Below, piece by piece: positions 1 to 7,540 of a stretch of 64,000 bases of DNA (the first letter of the stretch is position 1; every line of letters starts with the position of its first letter). The position numbers and the translations under genes are program-made. The notes beneath the pieces were generated by a model. The model did not search any database. It was not told where the DNA came from and worked only from the letters and a program-made list of their open reading frames with translations. Source of the stretch: JAGQZY01 sp964588335 (GTDB lineage Bacteria > Bdellovibrionota > Bdellovibrionia > Bdellovibrionales > JAGQZY01); contig CAZPOV010000009.1 of the NCBI GenBank assembly GCA_964588335.1, forward strand, positions 77,961-141,960, written 5' to 3'.

Positions 1-128
1 CCAGAGATTTGCGATATTTTTTCACCCCCCAATTCTCCACCAAGAGTCATTAATGGCGAGGCGGCAAAGGCCGAAGCCAAACGGGGAATGACTGAAAATG
101 CAAAAATAAATACAATTGTTTTTAACAA
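1..128 (-). CDS. Partial secreted protein, N-terminus only
   Basis: An open frame runs off the left edge. It begins with TTG 1 nt after the stop of the upstream lipoprotein gene, and AAAGGTCAG lies just ahead as a possible ribosome site. Translation gives a classic export signal: Lys at residue 3, a hydrophobic core (IVFIFAFSVI) and an Ala-rich end (LASAFAAS), then mature sequence beginning near PLMTLGGE. The body lies outside the window, so no function can be assigned. The tight spacing suggests co-transcription with the preceding lipoprotein gene. The TTG start is inferred; a later ATG in the same frame would remove the signal peptide and is less likely. Confidence 0.5.
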   Translation of the reverse strand, partial: MLKTIVFIFAFSVIPRLASAFAASPLMTLGGELGGEKISQIS

Positions 129-129
129 T

Positions 130-819
130 CTACTGACCTTTAATCATATTCACAACTTGCTGCTTAAGATCAGTTAAGGCAGCTTGTTTCGCTTCCGATG
201 CGATTTCCTTATCCGTTTTCCCAAAAGCCGGAGCATAGGTCTCAGAGGCTTGGCCTTCCGTTTCTGCGGTCAGGTAAAGGAATTCATTGCGAACGTCCCA
301 CATAGTGGCAGAGGCCACAAACAGGCCATCGACTTGAGAGCCATTGACAAAAAAGGTGGGAAGAATAAAAGCATACGTCCAACTCCAATTGTTGGCATAG
401 CGATCGATATCAGAGATTCCACTGATAATTAAAAGCGCATCGGCTCCATGCCGGGCGGCTGCCAACCTTAGACCTTTTAAATCTTCCGATCCGACAGCGG
501 AGCCGACAAGAGGGAAGACTTTAGAAACAATTTTTTGAACTTGCAGACTTTTAGTCGCTGAAAATATGAGGTCCTTGTCTTCCTGAGTCCAAAGCCATTT
601 AGGCATAGTTGTTCCATAGTGCTCGGGTTCAGAGAAGTAAATGGCTATTTTAAAAGGCTTTGGCAGATTCGGCTTCTTCTTTAGTGCCTTGGCAATGTCG
701 GCATCGGTCGTTACCGGTTTAGAAATCCCTACCTGTTGCTTTAATTCCCCTCTGTTAAAACCTTTGCTCGAGCATCCACCAATAACCAGCGCCGCTGAAA
801 CTATAATCAGAAACCTCAT
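130..819 (-). CDS. Putative outer-membrane or periplasmic lipoprotein
   Basis: The protein has about 229 residues and a lipoprotein signal: a short charged start, a hydrophobic stretch and lipobox IGGC followed by SSKG. The ATG at 819 is preferred over a GTG at 825 because GAGG sits 5 nt upstream of it. The mature part has a repeated Ala/Lys-rich helix style and the segment LAAARHGADALLIISG, loosely like rhombotarget-type lipoproteins; that likeness is tentative. It has no recognised catalytic motif. It probably forms one transcript with the partial secreted gene that follows it, suggesting an envelope function, but the role is unknown. Confidence 0.75.
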   Translation of the reverse strand: MRFLIIVSAALVIGGCSSKGFNRGELKQQVGISKPVTTDADIAKALKKKPNLPKPFKIAIYFSEPEHYGTTMPKWLWTQEDKDLIFSATKSLQVQKIVSKVFPLVGSAVGSEDLKGLRLAAARHGADALLIISGISDIDRYANNWSWTYAFILPTFFVNGSQVDGLFVASATMWDVRNEFLYLTAETEGQASETYAPAFGKTDKEIASEAKQAALTDLKQQVVNMIKGQ

Positions 820-956
820 AATCACCTCATTTTTTTAATAAGTATTAAAGTGTATTTAAACTAGGTCAATAGAAGCCGCTTTTGAATTGTTTGAAAATGG
901 GGTGCACCGAAAACTGACTGAATGGATGAGATTTACATGATCTTGATAGGATATGC

Positions 957-1256
957 TTAATTCGTTGGTAATTTTTTTGATGGAGTTTTCAGGGTGCACT
1001 TTTTTTCGATGCAAAGAGCTTTGGTTTCTGCGCATTGAACTCTCATCGTATGGCACTTTTCATCACTCGGTTGTTGGAGCTTTTCGGCAAAGTCTTTGTG
1101 GACAGCGAGATCGGTCCCGCAGCATCCGCCTCGGCCAATAACAACACAATCTGAATCTTGTGAGCAGGCCAAGGAGTTGGGCGTGACATGGGGCTTGCAG
1201 GAGGCCAGGAATGCTGTAAATAAGACGACTCTGGTAATTAAAAAGACTCGCGGCAT
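957..1256 (-). CDS. Small cysteine-rich lipoprotein
   Basis: This 99-residue protein starts with a hydrophobic signal ending in the lipobox LASC. The mature region has seven further cysteines, in the pattern C, DSDC, GGCCG, C, C, C, C, with the segments SQDSDCVVIGRGGCCG and CAETKALCIEKKC. That spacing suggests several disulfides in a compact extracytoplasmic domain. Small secreted proteins with Cys-rich modules of this type are common in myxobacteria and related predators, but I cannot name a family. It stands alone, with no partner on the same strand within 100 nt upstream. An overlapping open frame on the same strand has no signal and was not chosen. Confidence 0.7.
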   Translation of the reverse strand: MPRVFLITRVVLFTAFLASCKPHVTPNSLACSQDSDCVVIGRGGCCGTDLAVHKDFAEKLQQPSDEKCHTMRVQCAETKALCIEKKCTLKTPSKKLPTN

Positions 1257-1304
1257 GAGCTCACCCTAAAAAATTCTGAAAGAGGTTTCAAGCAGATATT
1301 GAGC

Positions 1305-1547
1305 TTAGCGGTCAGGGGAGTGATCGGGGTGGTTGCGGAGTTGATGAAATAAATACTCGAGTCCGTTCAATTTGACCTCGTAGAGAATGGCTAAAAGACG
1401 TCCCAATTCACCCTTCGGATAGCCCTTGTTGTTGAACCAGTTGACATAGGATTCGGGCAGATCCACGAGAACCCACCCTGCATAACGCCCAAAGGGCATT
1501 TTGTAGTTTGCTAGTTTTATAAGATCATCCGAACTTTCAATCATCAC
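1305..1547 (-). CDS. DUF3820 family protein
   Basis: This 80-residue cytoplasmic protein carries the hallmarks of the DUF3820 family (also called putative quorum-sensing-regulated virulence factor): KMPFGRYAGWVLVDLPE, a Trp-Phe pair (NWFNNKGYPKGELG) and a C-terminal helix with YEVKLNGLE. Family members are about 70-90 residues, so it is complete. No biochemical function is established for the family. The start is either GTG at 1547 or ATG three bases inside; AGGT upstream fits the GTG slightly better. It is followed by the Cys-rich lipoprotein gene on the same strand, but the 48-nt gap gives little evidence of a functional link. Confidence 0.85.
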   Translation of the reverse strand: MMIESSDDLIKLANYKMPFGRYAGWVLVDLPESYVNWFNNKGYPKGELGRLLAILYEVKLNGLEYLFHQLRNHPDHSPDR

Positions 1548-1782
1548 AATATGTTACCTACACCTTCCTTTATTAGGCAACTTCTGGTGAAGCCTCTTCA
1601 TTGAAAGGCTGTTCCCAGGCCCGATAATTCAGTTAGGGTTGATTCGTCCATTGGGTGGGTGACGAGAATTGAAATGGAAATAACGATAAAAATTTTTCAA
1701 CAAATTGAACATAATAAAGCGACCTAATGATTTGTCTTCAATTTGAATGCCGACTCGCAAGGTTCTGTGATAGGCATTGCTG

Positions 1783-3072
1783 ATGATCTATAAAGTACTC
1801 GTCTTTTTACTGTTTTGGCCGTCTGTTTTATGGGCGAATTTCCTTGCTGAGGGGACCTCCTATGGAGGGGCCTTTAAAGCTCAAGAAACCATACCCTTTT
1901 ACCAGTGGGTGACAGGATACGAAACCTGTTCCACTGAGATTGAAGGTCTTAAGGACATTGTCGATCAATACGAGGCGCATTTTTTTAAACAGCAGTACGA
2001 AGCCGCCGAAGGAAGTTTTGTACAGATTCAGAAGAGATTAAAAAGTTCTTCATGCTCTGACACTCTTTGGAACGCCTACCTTGTGATGTTGGCCGGACTG
2101 TCTTCGGGCAGTTATTCAATCATCGATGAGCCCAATAATGACCGACAAGTTGATTATGGAAATGAGAATCAAGTTCTCGTTCTGTATCTTGTTAACAAAG
2201 GCGTAATCAAGCCTCTGACTCTCGATAAACGAGAACAGTTGCAAAAATCAAATGATTCGAAGATGTGGACGGCTGAATTGTCTGGAAGCTACCAAATTAC
2301 CGGTTTTTATGATTGTTTGAAAAGCCGTGTTTATTTGGGTTCAGATCTTAGGCCTTATAACCTTTTAGCCTCATTGCGCCACGAGATCGACCACCTTTAT
2401 CGTGATAAGTTTGTCGACTTAGAAAGCTTCGCCAATCAAATTTCTGTCGACTCAGACAGTTCAATGAAGTCCTACATTTCCCATGATGAGCTTTTTGCTT
2501 CAGCCATTGGAGGATTTTTACAGCGAAGAATTCTGCAAAAGCAAAAACTAGAGGCCGGCTACCATCAAAGTTCGCATGGAGATTTTGATTTTTTTTCACC
2601 CACTGGAAGTCTTAATGATATTTACTCAGACTCCCAACGACTCCCATTTTTCGTTAACTTTCTTTGGCCCGTTGATGTGTTTGGAGCCAAAGGACAGGAG
2701 ACAGGCAACAAAATTTTTGATCTTTTCCGATACGTTCGCCAAGGTTATTTTGCGAGCTCCTCTGCAAATGGTGGCGAAAACAGTTTCAGTCTCACAGTTT
2801 CATTTCAGACTTATCCCCAAAATTTAGAGTGGGGATTTCTAGTTCCACTGCGCTATAGCGTTCTCAGTGCTGAACCCGATGAAGTGATCCAGACTGTGAA
2901 AGCGAGCTTCGATGTTTGGCCGCAGAAGTTAGAGGCGCCCTCACAGAGCTGTTTACAGATGGTTCAAGAGCAAGAGGCTGGCGGGCTGGACGACTATTTG
3001 GGAACTCAAATGGCGTCCGGTGGTAAGGGTGGTAACGGCGGGATCCGCCCCTGTTTGAAATTAAGTCTTTAA
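1783..3072 (+). CDS. Secreted protein with HExxH metallopeptidase-like motif
   Basis: The protein has about 429 residues and an N-terminal signal peptide (IYKVLVFLLFWPSVLWA). I chose ATG 1783 over the in-frame TTG at 1777 because AGG lies 8 nt upstream of the ATG. Near residue 200 it has LRHEIDHLYRD, an HExxH zinc-binding motif in a helix, followed about 35 residues later by ISHDELFASAIGG, whose acidic residue could be the third ligand. Four cysteines in the exported part could form disulfides, and the C-terminus is Gly-rich (GGKGGNGG). This looks like an exported zinc protease or a decayed one. I do not recognise a named peptidase family, so activity is inference. Confidence 0.75.
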   Translation: MIYKVLVFLLFWPSVLWANFLAEGTSYGGAFKAQETIPFYQWVTGYETCSTEIEGLKDIVDQYEAHFFKQQYEAAEGSFVQIQKRLKSSSCSDTLWNAYLVMLAGLSSGSYSIIDEPNNDRQVDYGNENQVLVLYLVNKGVIKPLTLDKREQLQKSNDSKMWTAELSGSYQITGFYDCLKSRVYLGSDLRPYNLLASLRHEIDHLYRDKFVDLESFANQISVDSDSSMKSYISHDELFASAIGGFLQRRILQKQKLEAGYHQSSHGDFDFFSPTGSLNDIYSDSQRLPFFVNFLWPVDVFGAKGQETGNKIFDLFRYVRQGYFASSSANGGENSFSLTVSFQTYPQNLEWGFLVPLRYSVLSAEPDEVIQTVKASFDVWPQKLEAPSQSCLQMVQEQEAGGLDDYLGTQMASGGKGGNGGIRPCLKLSL

Positions 3073-3130
3073 AGTCTATGGCTGAAGCTATAGTGTTTTT
3101 GGTGAGCCCACATTTTAGTGAATTAAAACT

Positions 3131-3151
3131 TAGGCGGACCAGAGCCGCCTA
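3131..3151 (+). terminator. Hairpin downstream of the HExxH gene
   Basis: TAGGCGG and CCGCCTA form a perfect 7-bp stem around a 7-nt loop, about 60 nt after the stop codon of the secreted HExxH protein. There is no strong U-tract, so it may be a weak intrinsic terminator or an mRNA 3-prime stabiliser. Confidence 0.4.
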
Positions 3152-3261
3152 TTAGGATGTCTGACCATCGGTTTTTCATTTCTAAGTCTATAATAGGATT
3201 TTTCTGTTTAGTTTTATGGCAAAGCGAGTTAATGTCGGGCTTCTTTCTATAGGTGGTCGAA

Positions 3262-3552
3262 GTGAAGAAGACGTTTTCTGTGAATGTGGCCAATAAAAAG
3301 CCCGCGCGCCAAGTGGACGCTATCAAATTTGAAATCAAAAAATACATTGCCCGCGAACGTCGGCGTGATTTACCAGAAAACTTCGATTTTTGGGACTTTA
3401 ACTGTAAGATCGGTCCGGATGAGAGCTCTGTAGAAGACGTCCACGTCACCAAAATTAATTCAATGATCGATCAGCTGGTGGATCAAGGCCATGAAAGCTT
3501 CTTTCTGATTGTTGCAGCTAAGCCGCGCAAACGGCAAAAGAAAAAGTCATAG
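3262..3552 (+). CDS. DUF6172-like small conserved protein
   Basis: This cytoplasmic protein of about 96 residues begins KKTFSVNV and carries RQVDAIKFEIKKYIARERR, then FWDFNCKIG and a C-terminal helix. That pattern matches what I recall of the DUF6172 family, whose function is unknown. The GTG at 3262 is preferred over the GTG at 3253 because AGGTGG sits 5 nt upstream of it and because family members start directly with Lys-Lys-Thr-Phe. The C-terminus is very basic (PRKRQKKKS), suggesting nucleic-acid or ribosome contact, which is inference. The next gene follows after 10 nt, so the two are probably co-translated. Confidence 0.7.
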   Translation: MKKTFSVNVANKKPARQVDAIKFEIKKYIARERRRDLPENFDFWDFNCKIGPDESSVEDVHVTKINSMIDQLVDQGHESFFLIVAAKPRKRQKKKS

Positions 3553-3562
3553 GATCTCAGCC

Positions 3563-4048
3563 TTGCAACGTTTGACCTGTGTGATTTGTAATAGAAATAA
3601 AACCGCCCTGCGCTGCGAATCCTGCGGGGATCCCAGCTGTAAAACCTGCGTTCATTTCGTGGATGAAGACCACTTTGAGATGATTGAGATGCTGCCCGAT
3701 GATCTGAAGAACAAAACCTTCTGCACCAATTGTTACAATCAAGGTGTTGGGGATCGAATCACGGGCTATTTCGAAGTGGTCGAAAAGGCCAAAAAAGTGG
3801 ACGTGTTCAGTAAAACCCAGACCAAGGAAACTCGCAGAATCAAAAGAACCCAGCCTGCCATTCGCGTTGATGACTGTAATGACCGCGAGGAGGCTCTAAT
3901 GAAGCTTGCCTTCCTGGCGGCGGAAAAAGGTTTTGATACCATCGTGGATGTCGATCTTAAGTCAAAAAAAGTGGGAGAAGGTAAAACCTATAAAAAACTG
4001 GTGTGGACAGCTGTGGGGATTCCCGTCGATCCCACTCTTCGAAAATAA
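3563..4048 (+). CDS. Cysteine-rich zinc-binding-like protein
   Basis: This protein of about 161 residues starts at TTG 3563, with AGGA 8 nt upstream right after the previous stop codon. The N-terminal 60 residues contain CVIC, CESC, CKTC and CTNC pairs, as in a cross-braced treble-clef or B-box-like zinc module. A charged linker follows, then a C-terminal domain of about 60 residues (LAAEKGFDTIVDVDLKSKK, then KLVWTAVGIPVD) that recalls the YbjQ-like heavy-metal-associated fold; that link is weak. It is encoded directly after the DUF6172-like gene and almost abuts the oppositely oriented helicase gene. It is probably a cytoplasmic zinc protein of unknown role. Confidence 0.7.
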   Translation: MQRLTCVICNRNKTALRCESCGDPSCKTCVHFVDEDHFEMIEMLPDDLKNKTFCTNCYNQGVGDRITGYFEVVEKAKKVDVFSKTQTKETRRIKRTQPAIRVDDCNDREEALMKLAFLAAEKGFDTIVDVDLKSKKVGEGKTYKKLVWTAVGIPVDPTLRK

Positions 4049-4051
4049 GAG

Positions 4052-5548
4052 TTAACGACGGCCTCTGGACCCACTATTTTTCTTCTTAAAACTTCTGCGT
4101 GAATTTTTTCCGGCGCCAGAACCACTGCCAGTTTTCTTTTTCGAAGTACCAGAACCACTGTTTGTTTTCTTTTTTGACCTTCCTGAGCCACTAGCCTTTT
4201 TCTTATTAGACTGCCCAGACTCGCTATCGGTTCTCTTTTTTGGCTTTCCCGAAAAACGTCTTTTTTTGCCGCCCGGTCCAGATTTCTTTTTGCCGCCTGA
4301 TTTCTTGGTGTTTTTTCTAAAGGTTTTGCGGCCTTCTTGTTTGCGTTCGTTTTCAAGCTTTCGTTTTGCCTTTCCAACCTTCACCGTTGTCGCTTGGCGC
4401 GCCTCTTCACAGTGATAGGGTTGGTCGATATCGACAGGGATTTCTTGGTCCGTGGTTTTCTCAATATTGACGAGGTAAGACTTCTCGTCCGCCGTTACTA
4501 AAGAAATCGCAGCTCCGTCGGCTCCCGCACGGGCGGTGCGACCGATCCGGTGAACGTAGCTTTCGGCCACGTTAGACAGCTCGTAATTGATGATGTGAGT
4601 GATTCCATCGATATCGATGCCTCGCGACGCAATATCAGTGGCCACCATCACGCCCACCTTGCCATCGGTAAAATCTTTGATGGCCTGTTGACGGGCGTTC
4701 TGGGATTTGTTGCCGTGAATAGCCACAGCGCGGATGCCGTTTTTCTCTAATTTTTCAGTCACTCGATTGGCAACATACTTCATTTCCACAAACACCAATG
4801 TCTTTTGTTTCTTTTGACCTTGGAGCAGATGAATCAGCAAGTTCAATTTGTCTTTTTTATCGACATACATCACGGACTGATCAATGCGACTGACGGTTGT
4901 TGCCGGAGGTGTCACTTCAACTGTTTTTGGATTTTGCAAAATGGTATTGGCAAGCTTTTCAATTTCAGTGGGCATGGTGGCCGAGAAAAACAGGTTGTGA
5001 CGTTTCTTGGGAAGAAGCGGAAGAATTTTTTTAATATCCTTCATAAAACCCATATCGAGCATACGGTCGGCTTCATCAAGGACAAAGACTTCAACACTAT
5101 CGAGCTTTAAAAAACCTTGGTTGATCAGATCAAGCAGTCGCCCAGGAGTGGCGACTAAAACATCCACACCCTTTTTAAGCTCGTTGACTTGTTTTCCTTG
5201 CTTTACGCCGCCAAAAATAACCGAATACTTTTGTTGAGTGTTCTGCCCATACTCTTTTAAATTCTGATGAATTTGGATCGCCAGTTCCCGAGTCGGAGTT
5301 AAAATAAGAGCGCGGGGACTTTTGGGAGCTCGTTTGGCCATGTTCACCAACAGGTGATTCACCATCGGTAAGCAGAAAGCGGCGGTTTTGCCGGTGCCGG
5401 TTTGCGCGATCCCAAGCACGTCGTGACCATCCAAAACATAGGGAATGGTTTGTTGTTGAATTGGAGTTGGGGTTTCATAGCCAACGGTTTTCAAAGCGTC
5501 CTGGATAGGGTCGGCCAGCTTTAAGTCAGAAAAATTAAGTGTTTTCAC
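4052..5548 (-). CDS. rhlE: DEAD-box ATP-dependent RNA helicase, RhlE type
   Basis: The 498-residue protein has a full DEAD-box core: a Q motif region (ETPTPIQQQTIP), Walker A-type AQTGTGKT, PTRELA, GG, TPGRLLDL, DEAD, SAT, and the second RecA domain with ATDIASRGIDI and HRIGRTARAG. The tail after residue 375 is about 120 residues of Lys/Arg/Ser/Gly low complexity, typical of RhlE-like helicases, where the tail helps hold RNA. Such proteins remodel ribosome-assembly intermediates and structured mRNAs. Part of the tail is a tandem repeat, described separately. No operon partner is present: the upstream neighbour is divergent and the downstream gene converges, 3 nt away. Confidence 0.93.
   Translation of the reverse strand: MKTLNFSDLKLADPIQDALKTVGYETPTPIQQQTIPYVLDGHDVLGIAQTGTGKTAAFCLPMVNHLLVNMAKRAPKSPRALILTPTRELAIQIHQNLKEYGQNTQQKYSVIFGGVKQGKQVNELKKGVDVLVATPGRLLDLINQGFLKLDSVEVFVLDEADRMLDMGFMKDIKKILPLLPKKRHNLFFSATMPTEIEKLANTILQNPKTVEVTPPATTVSRIDQSVMYVDKKDKLNLLIHLLQGQKKQKTLVFVEMKYVANRVTEKLEKNGIRAVAIHGNKSQNARQQAIKDFTDGKVGVMVATDIASRGIDIDGITHIINYELSNVAESYVHRIGRTARAGADGAAISLVTADEKSYLVNIEKTTDQEIPVDIDQPYHCEEARQATTVKVGKAKRKLENERKQEGRKTFRKNTKKSGGKKKSGPGGKKRRFSGKPKKRTDSESGQSNKKKASGSGRSKKKTNSGSGTSKKKTGSGSGAGKNSRRSFKKKNSGSRGRR
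4116..4214 (-). repeat. 33-bp tandem repeat in helicase tail
   Basis: Three consecutive 33-bp units begin at 4116, 4149 and 4182, each starting with a variant of CCAGAACCACTG on the plus strand. A fourth, degenerate unit may follow from 4215. In protein they give 11-residue units of the form SGSGxSKKKTx. In-frame repeats like this can change copy number without breaking the gene, so the tail length may vary among strains. Confidence 0.75.
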
Positions 5549-5680
5549 AGGGAACCAATCGATAAATCATGAGTAAAATTTGCAGTAGTCCTACCTTGAA
5601 TCAAAGGTGGCGTCCACCAGGATTTAGACACAGGAATACTTTGCAAAGCCTAAAAGCCGCAGGTAGGTTCTGATACCTCT

Positions 5681-6400
5681 ATGAGCCTTAATTATGAAGA
5701 AATTGATTTTCGACCCACGCCGATTGGCGATCTGATGCTTCGGCGTCGGCGCATGGCTCAGTTTGGCGATCTCGATATTTTCGAAGTCAAACTCGGTGAA
5801 GAGTTTTTGATGACCAGTTTGTTTCACGAGGCTGAGGATCAGTTGGCCGTTTTGGGTTTAAAAGCCGTTTCGGGAAACAACCTGGATGTGGTGGTTGGTG
5901 GGTTGGGCCTTGGCTATACTGCTGTTAAAGCCCTGGAGGACTCTCGAATTCAGTCTTTGGTGGTCGTCGACTACCTAGAAGGAGTTATAGAATGGCACCA
6001 GAAGGAATTAGTCCCAATGGGAGAAACCCTCAATAACGATCCTCGGTGTCGCTATGTCCACAATGATTTCTTTGCCCAAGCTCGGAAACAAGGTGAGGGC
6101 TTTGATCCTAGCCGTCCAAGAAAAAAACATCATGCGATATTGCTGGATATCGATCACACTCCCACCCATGTCCTTCATCCCACCAACACACACCTCTACA
6201 GTCTTGACGGACTTAAAGAGCTTGCCAGTCATCTTCATCAGCAAGGCGTGTTTGCTCTGTGGACCGATGGGGTTGCGAACCCTGACTTTACAGAAAGGCT
6301 AAAACAGGTTTTTAGCCATGCCGAAGGCCATACCATCGAATTTCAAAACCCTCTCCATCAGGGCGTTTCAACGGGTGCTGTTTATACAGCTGTTCTGTAA
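5681..6400 (+). CDS. Spermidine-synthase-like SAM-dependent methyltransferase
   Basis: This 239-residue cytoplasmic protein has a Rossmann SAM-binding segment, VVVGGLGLGYTAVKAL, followed by the acidic strand VVVDYLEGVIEWH and later HHAILLDIDHTP, the arrangement seen in the polyamine aminopropyltransferase superfamily. It lacks the usual N-terminal beta domain and the canonical Gly-Gly-Gly-Asp signature, so it may be a methyltransferase using another substrate instead of a true spermidine synthase. Many bacteria carry such short paralogues without known function. It stands alone and is divergent from the helicase gene. Putrescine-forming genes occur elsewhere in the window, but no direct link is shown. 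Confidence 0.75.
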   Translation: MSLNYEEIDFRPTPIGDLMLRRRRMAQFGDLDIFEVKLGEEFLMTSLFHEAEDQLAVLGLKAVSGNNLDVVVGGLGLGYTAVKALEDSRIQSLVVVDYLEGVIEWHQKELVPMGETLNNDPRCRYVHNDFFAQARKQGEGFDPSRPRKKHHAILLDIDHTPTHVLHPTNTHLYSLDGLKELASHLHQQGVFALWTDGVANPDFTERLKQVFSHAEGHTIEFQNPLHQGVSTGAVYTAVL

Positions 6401-6490
6401 ACAGATCCCAAGAGCCAAGTCGAACAAGGTCATTGGTATGAAAATTCAAAAAAATCTGACGAAACAAGGGCATTTTTAAAGCCCATTCTT

Positions 6491-7540
6491 TTAAAGGAGG
6501 TCTGACTTGGAAACAATGCGACCGACTTCAGCCATGATCTTTTCGGCATCCGAGAGTTTTTTCCAATTTCGGGTGCAGACTAAAATAAGAACCTTGGGGC
6601 GCTTGCTTTCAGCCCGCCAGGCCACTCCCACATCACAAGCCCGTTGGTGTTGGGTCCCGGTTTTATGGGCAAAGACAACATTGCGAGGAAGTCCATATTG
6701 AACGCGCTTTTTGCCAGTTTGAAGGTTGGCCATAATGGTGACTAGCTTGCGAGTGGAGGCGCCGCTTAAAAGCTTTTTGCCAACCAGGTTACGAAGAAGT
6801 TTTGCATAGCCGGTCAAGGTGGCCGAGTTCCAGTCTTCGGCGTAGTACTGTTCGAAGCCTTCGTCTAAAGTTTTTGTTTTAAAATCACTTTGTTTCACTT
6901 TTAATTGTTTGGCCAGCTCTTTCATTCGTCTTTTCGGAGTCCGAGCTTTTTTAATGGCAAAGTAGGCCATATTCGAAAGGCCTTTGGCGCCAGGGTGAAT
7001 TTTACCGTAAGCCTTCTTGCGAACATCCAATAACGTGGTGATCGGTCCAAAACCGTTGTCCGAAGCCGCTGCTGCTACTCGGTTGACGTTTTTTAAACCC
7101 ACTTTTTGGATAATCAAATCGGTGGCCGCGTTGTCACTATAGATCAGCATTTGCTCCAAAAGGTACTGATAGGTCACTTGGTTGCCAGGCTTCTTCCAAT
7201 TGACCGAGCCAGCGCCATCGCGATAATGAGACTTTTCGATGGTTACCTTTTCACTGAGTTTTATTTTCTTATGGTCCACCATCTGTAACAAGGCAATCGC
7301 CACAGGAACCTTCACTGTCGAACTTAAGTACCAAGATTGATCCGCCTTAAAGGTAAAGGCTTCCAGGGTTTCTAGATCTTGAATATAAACCCCAAACTCG
7401 CCATCAAATTGGTTTTGCAGTTTTGTCATTGAATTTTCAAACTGGATGGTCCAAGACGCAGCCTTTTTGGGAGCCAGCGAAGAAACGCAGGACGAGTGGG
7501 CCAGATAGAAAAAAAGAAATAGGGCTGTCCAAGTTTTCAT
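6491..7540 (-). CDS. Class A beta-lactamase-fold serine hydrolase
   Basis: The 349-residue exported protein has an N-terminal signal peptide. The three penicillin-recognising motifs are present: SSTVK with the SxxK nucleophile near Ser74 and Lys77, YSDNAAT (SDN near 135) and HKTGTQ (KTG near 293). The stretch WNSATLTGYAKLLRNLV matches the region after the omega loop in class A enzymes. About 50 extra residues lie between SDN and that point, and I cannot find a clear equivalent of the deacylating Glu166 motif (ExxxN). It may therefore be a peptidoglycan peptidase or another hydrolase instead of a resistance enzyme. Its ATG overlaps the stop of the upstream acyltransferase gene (ATGA), so the two are translationally coupled. 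Confidence 0.85.
   Translation of the reverse strand: MKTWTALFLFFYLAHSSCVSSLAPKKAASWTIQFENSMTKLQNQFDGEFGVYIQDLETLEAFTFKADQSWYLSSTVKVPVAIALLQMVDHKKIKLSEKVTIEKSHYRDGAGSVNWKKPGNQVTYQYLLEQMLIYSDNAATDLIIQKVGLKNVNRVAAAASDNGFGPITTLLDVRKKAYGKIHPGAKGLSNMAYFAIKKARTPKRRMKELAKQLKVKQSDFKTKTLDEGFEQYYAEDWNSATLTGYAKLLRNLVGKKLLSGASTRKLVTIMANLQTGKKRVQYGLPRNVVFAHKTGTQHQRACDVGVAWRAESKRPKVLILVCTRNWKKLSDAEKIMAEVGRIVSKSDLL

Noticed and set aside
184..432. Plus-strand frame of 82 codons at the left end
   Set aside because: It lies wholly inside the minus-strand lipoprotein gene, which has a clean lipobox and ribosome site; no ribosome site or domain for the plus frame.
856..1056. 66-codon minus-strand frame
   Set aside because: It overlaps the Cys-rich lipoprotein gene in another frame and has no signal peptide, domain or good ribosome site.
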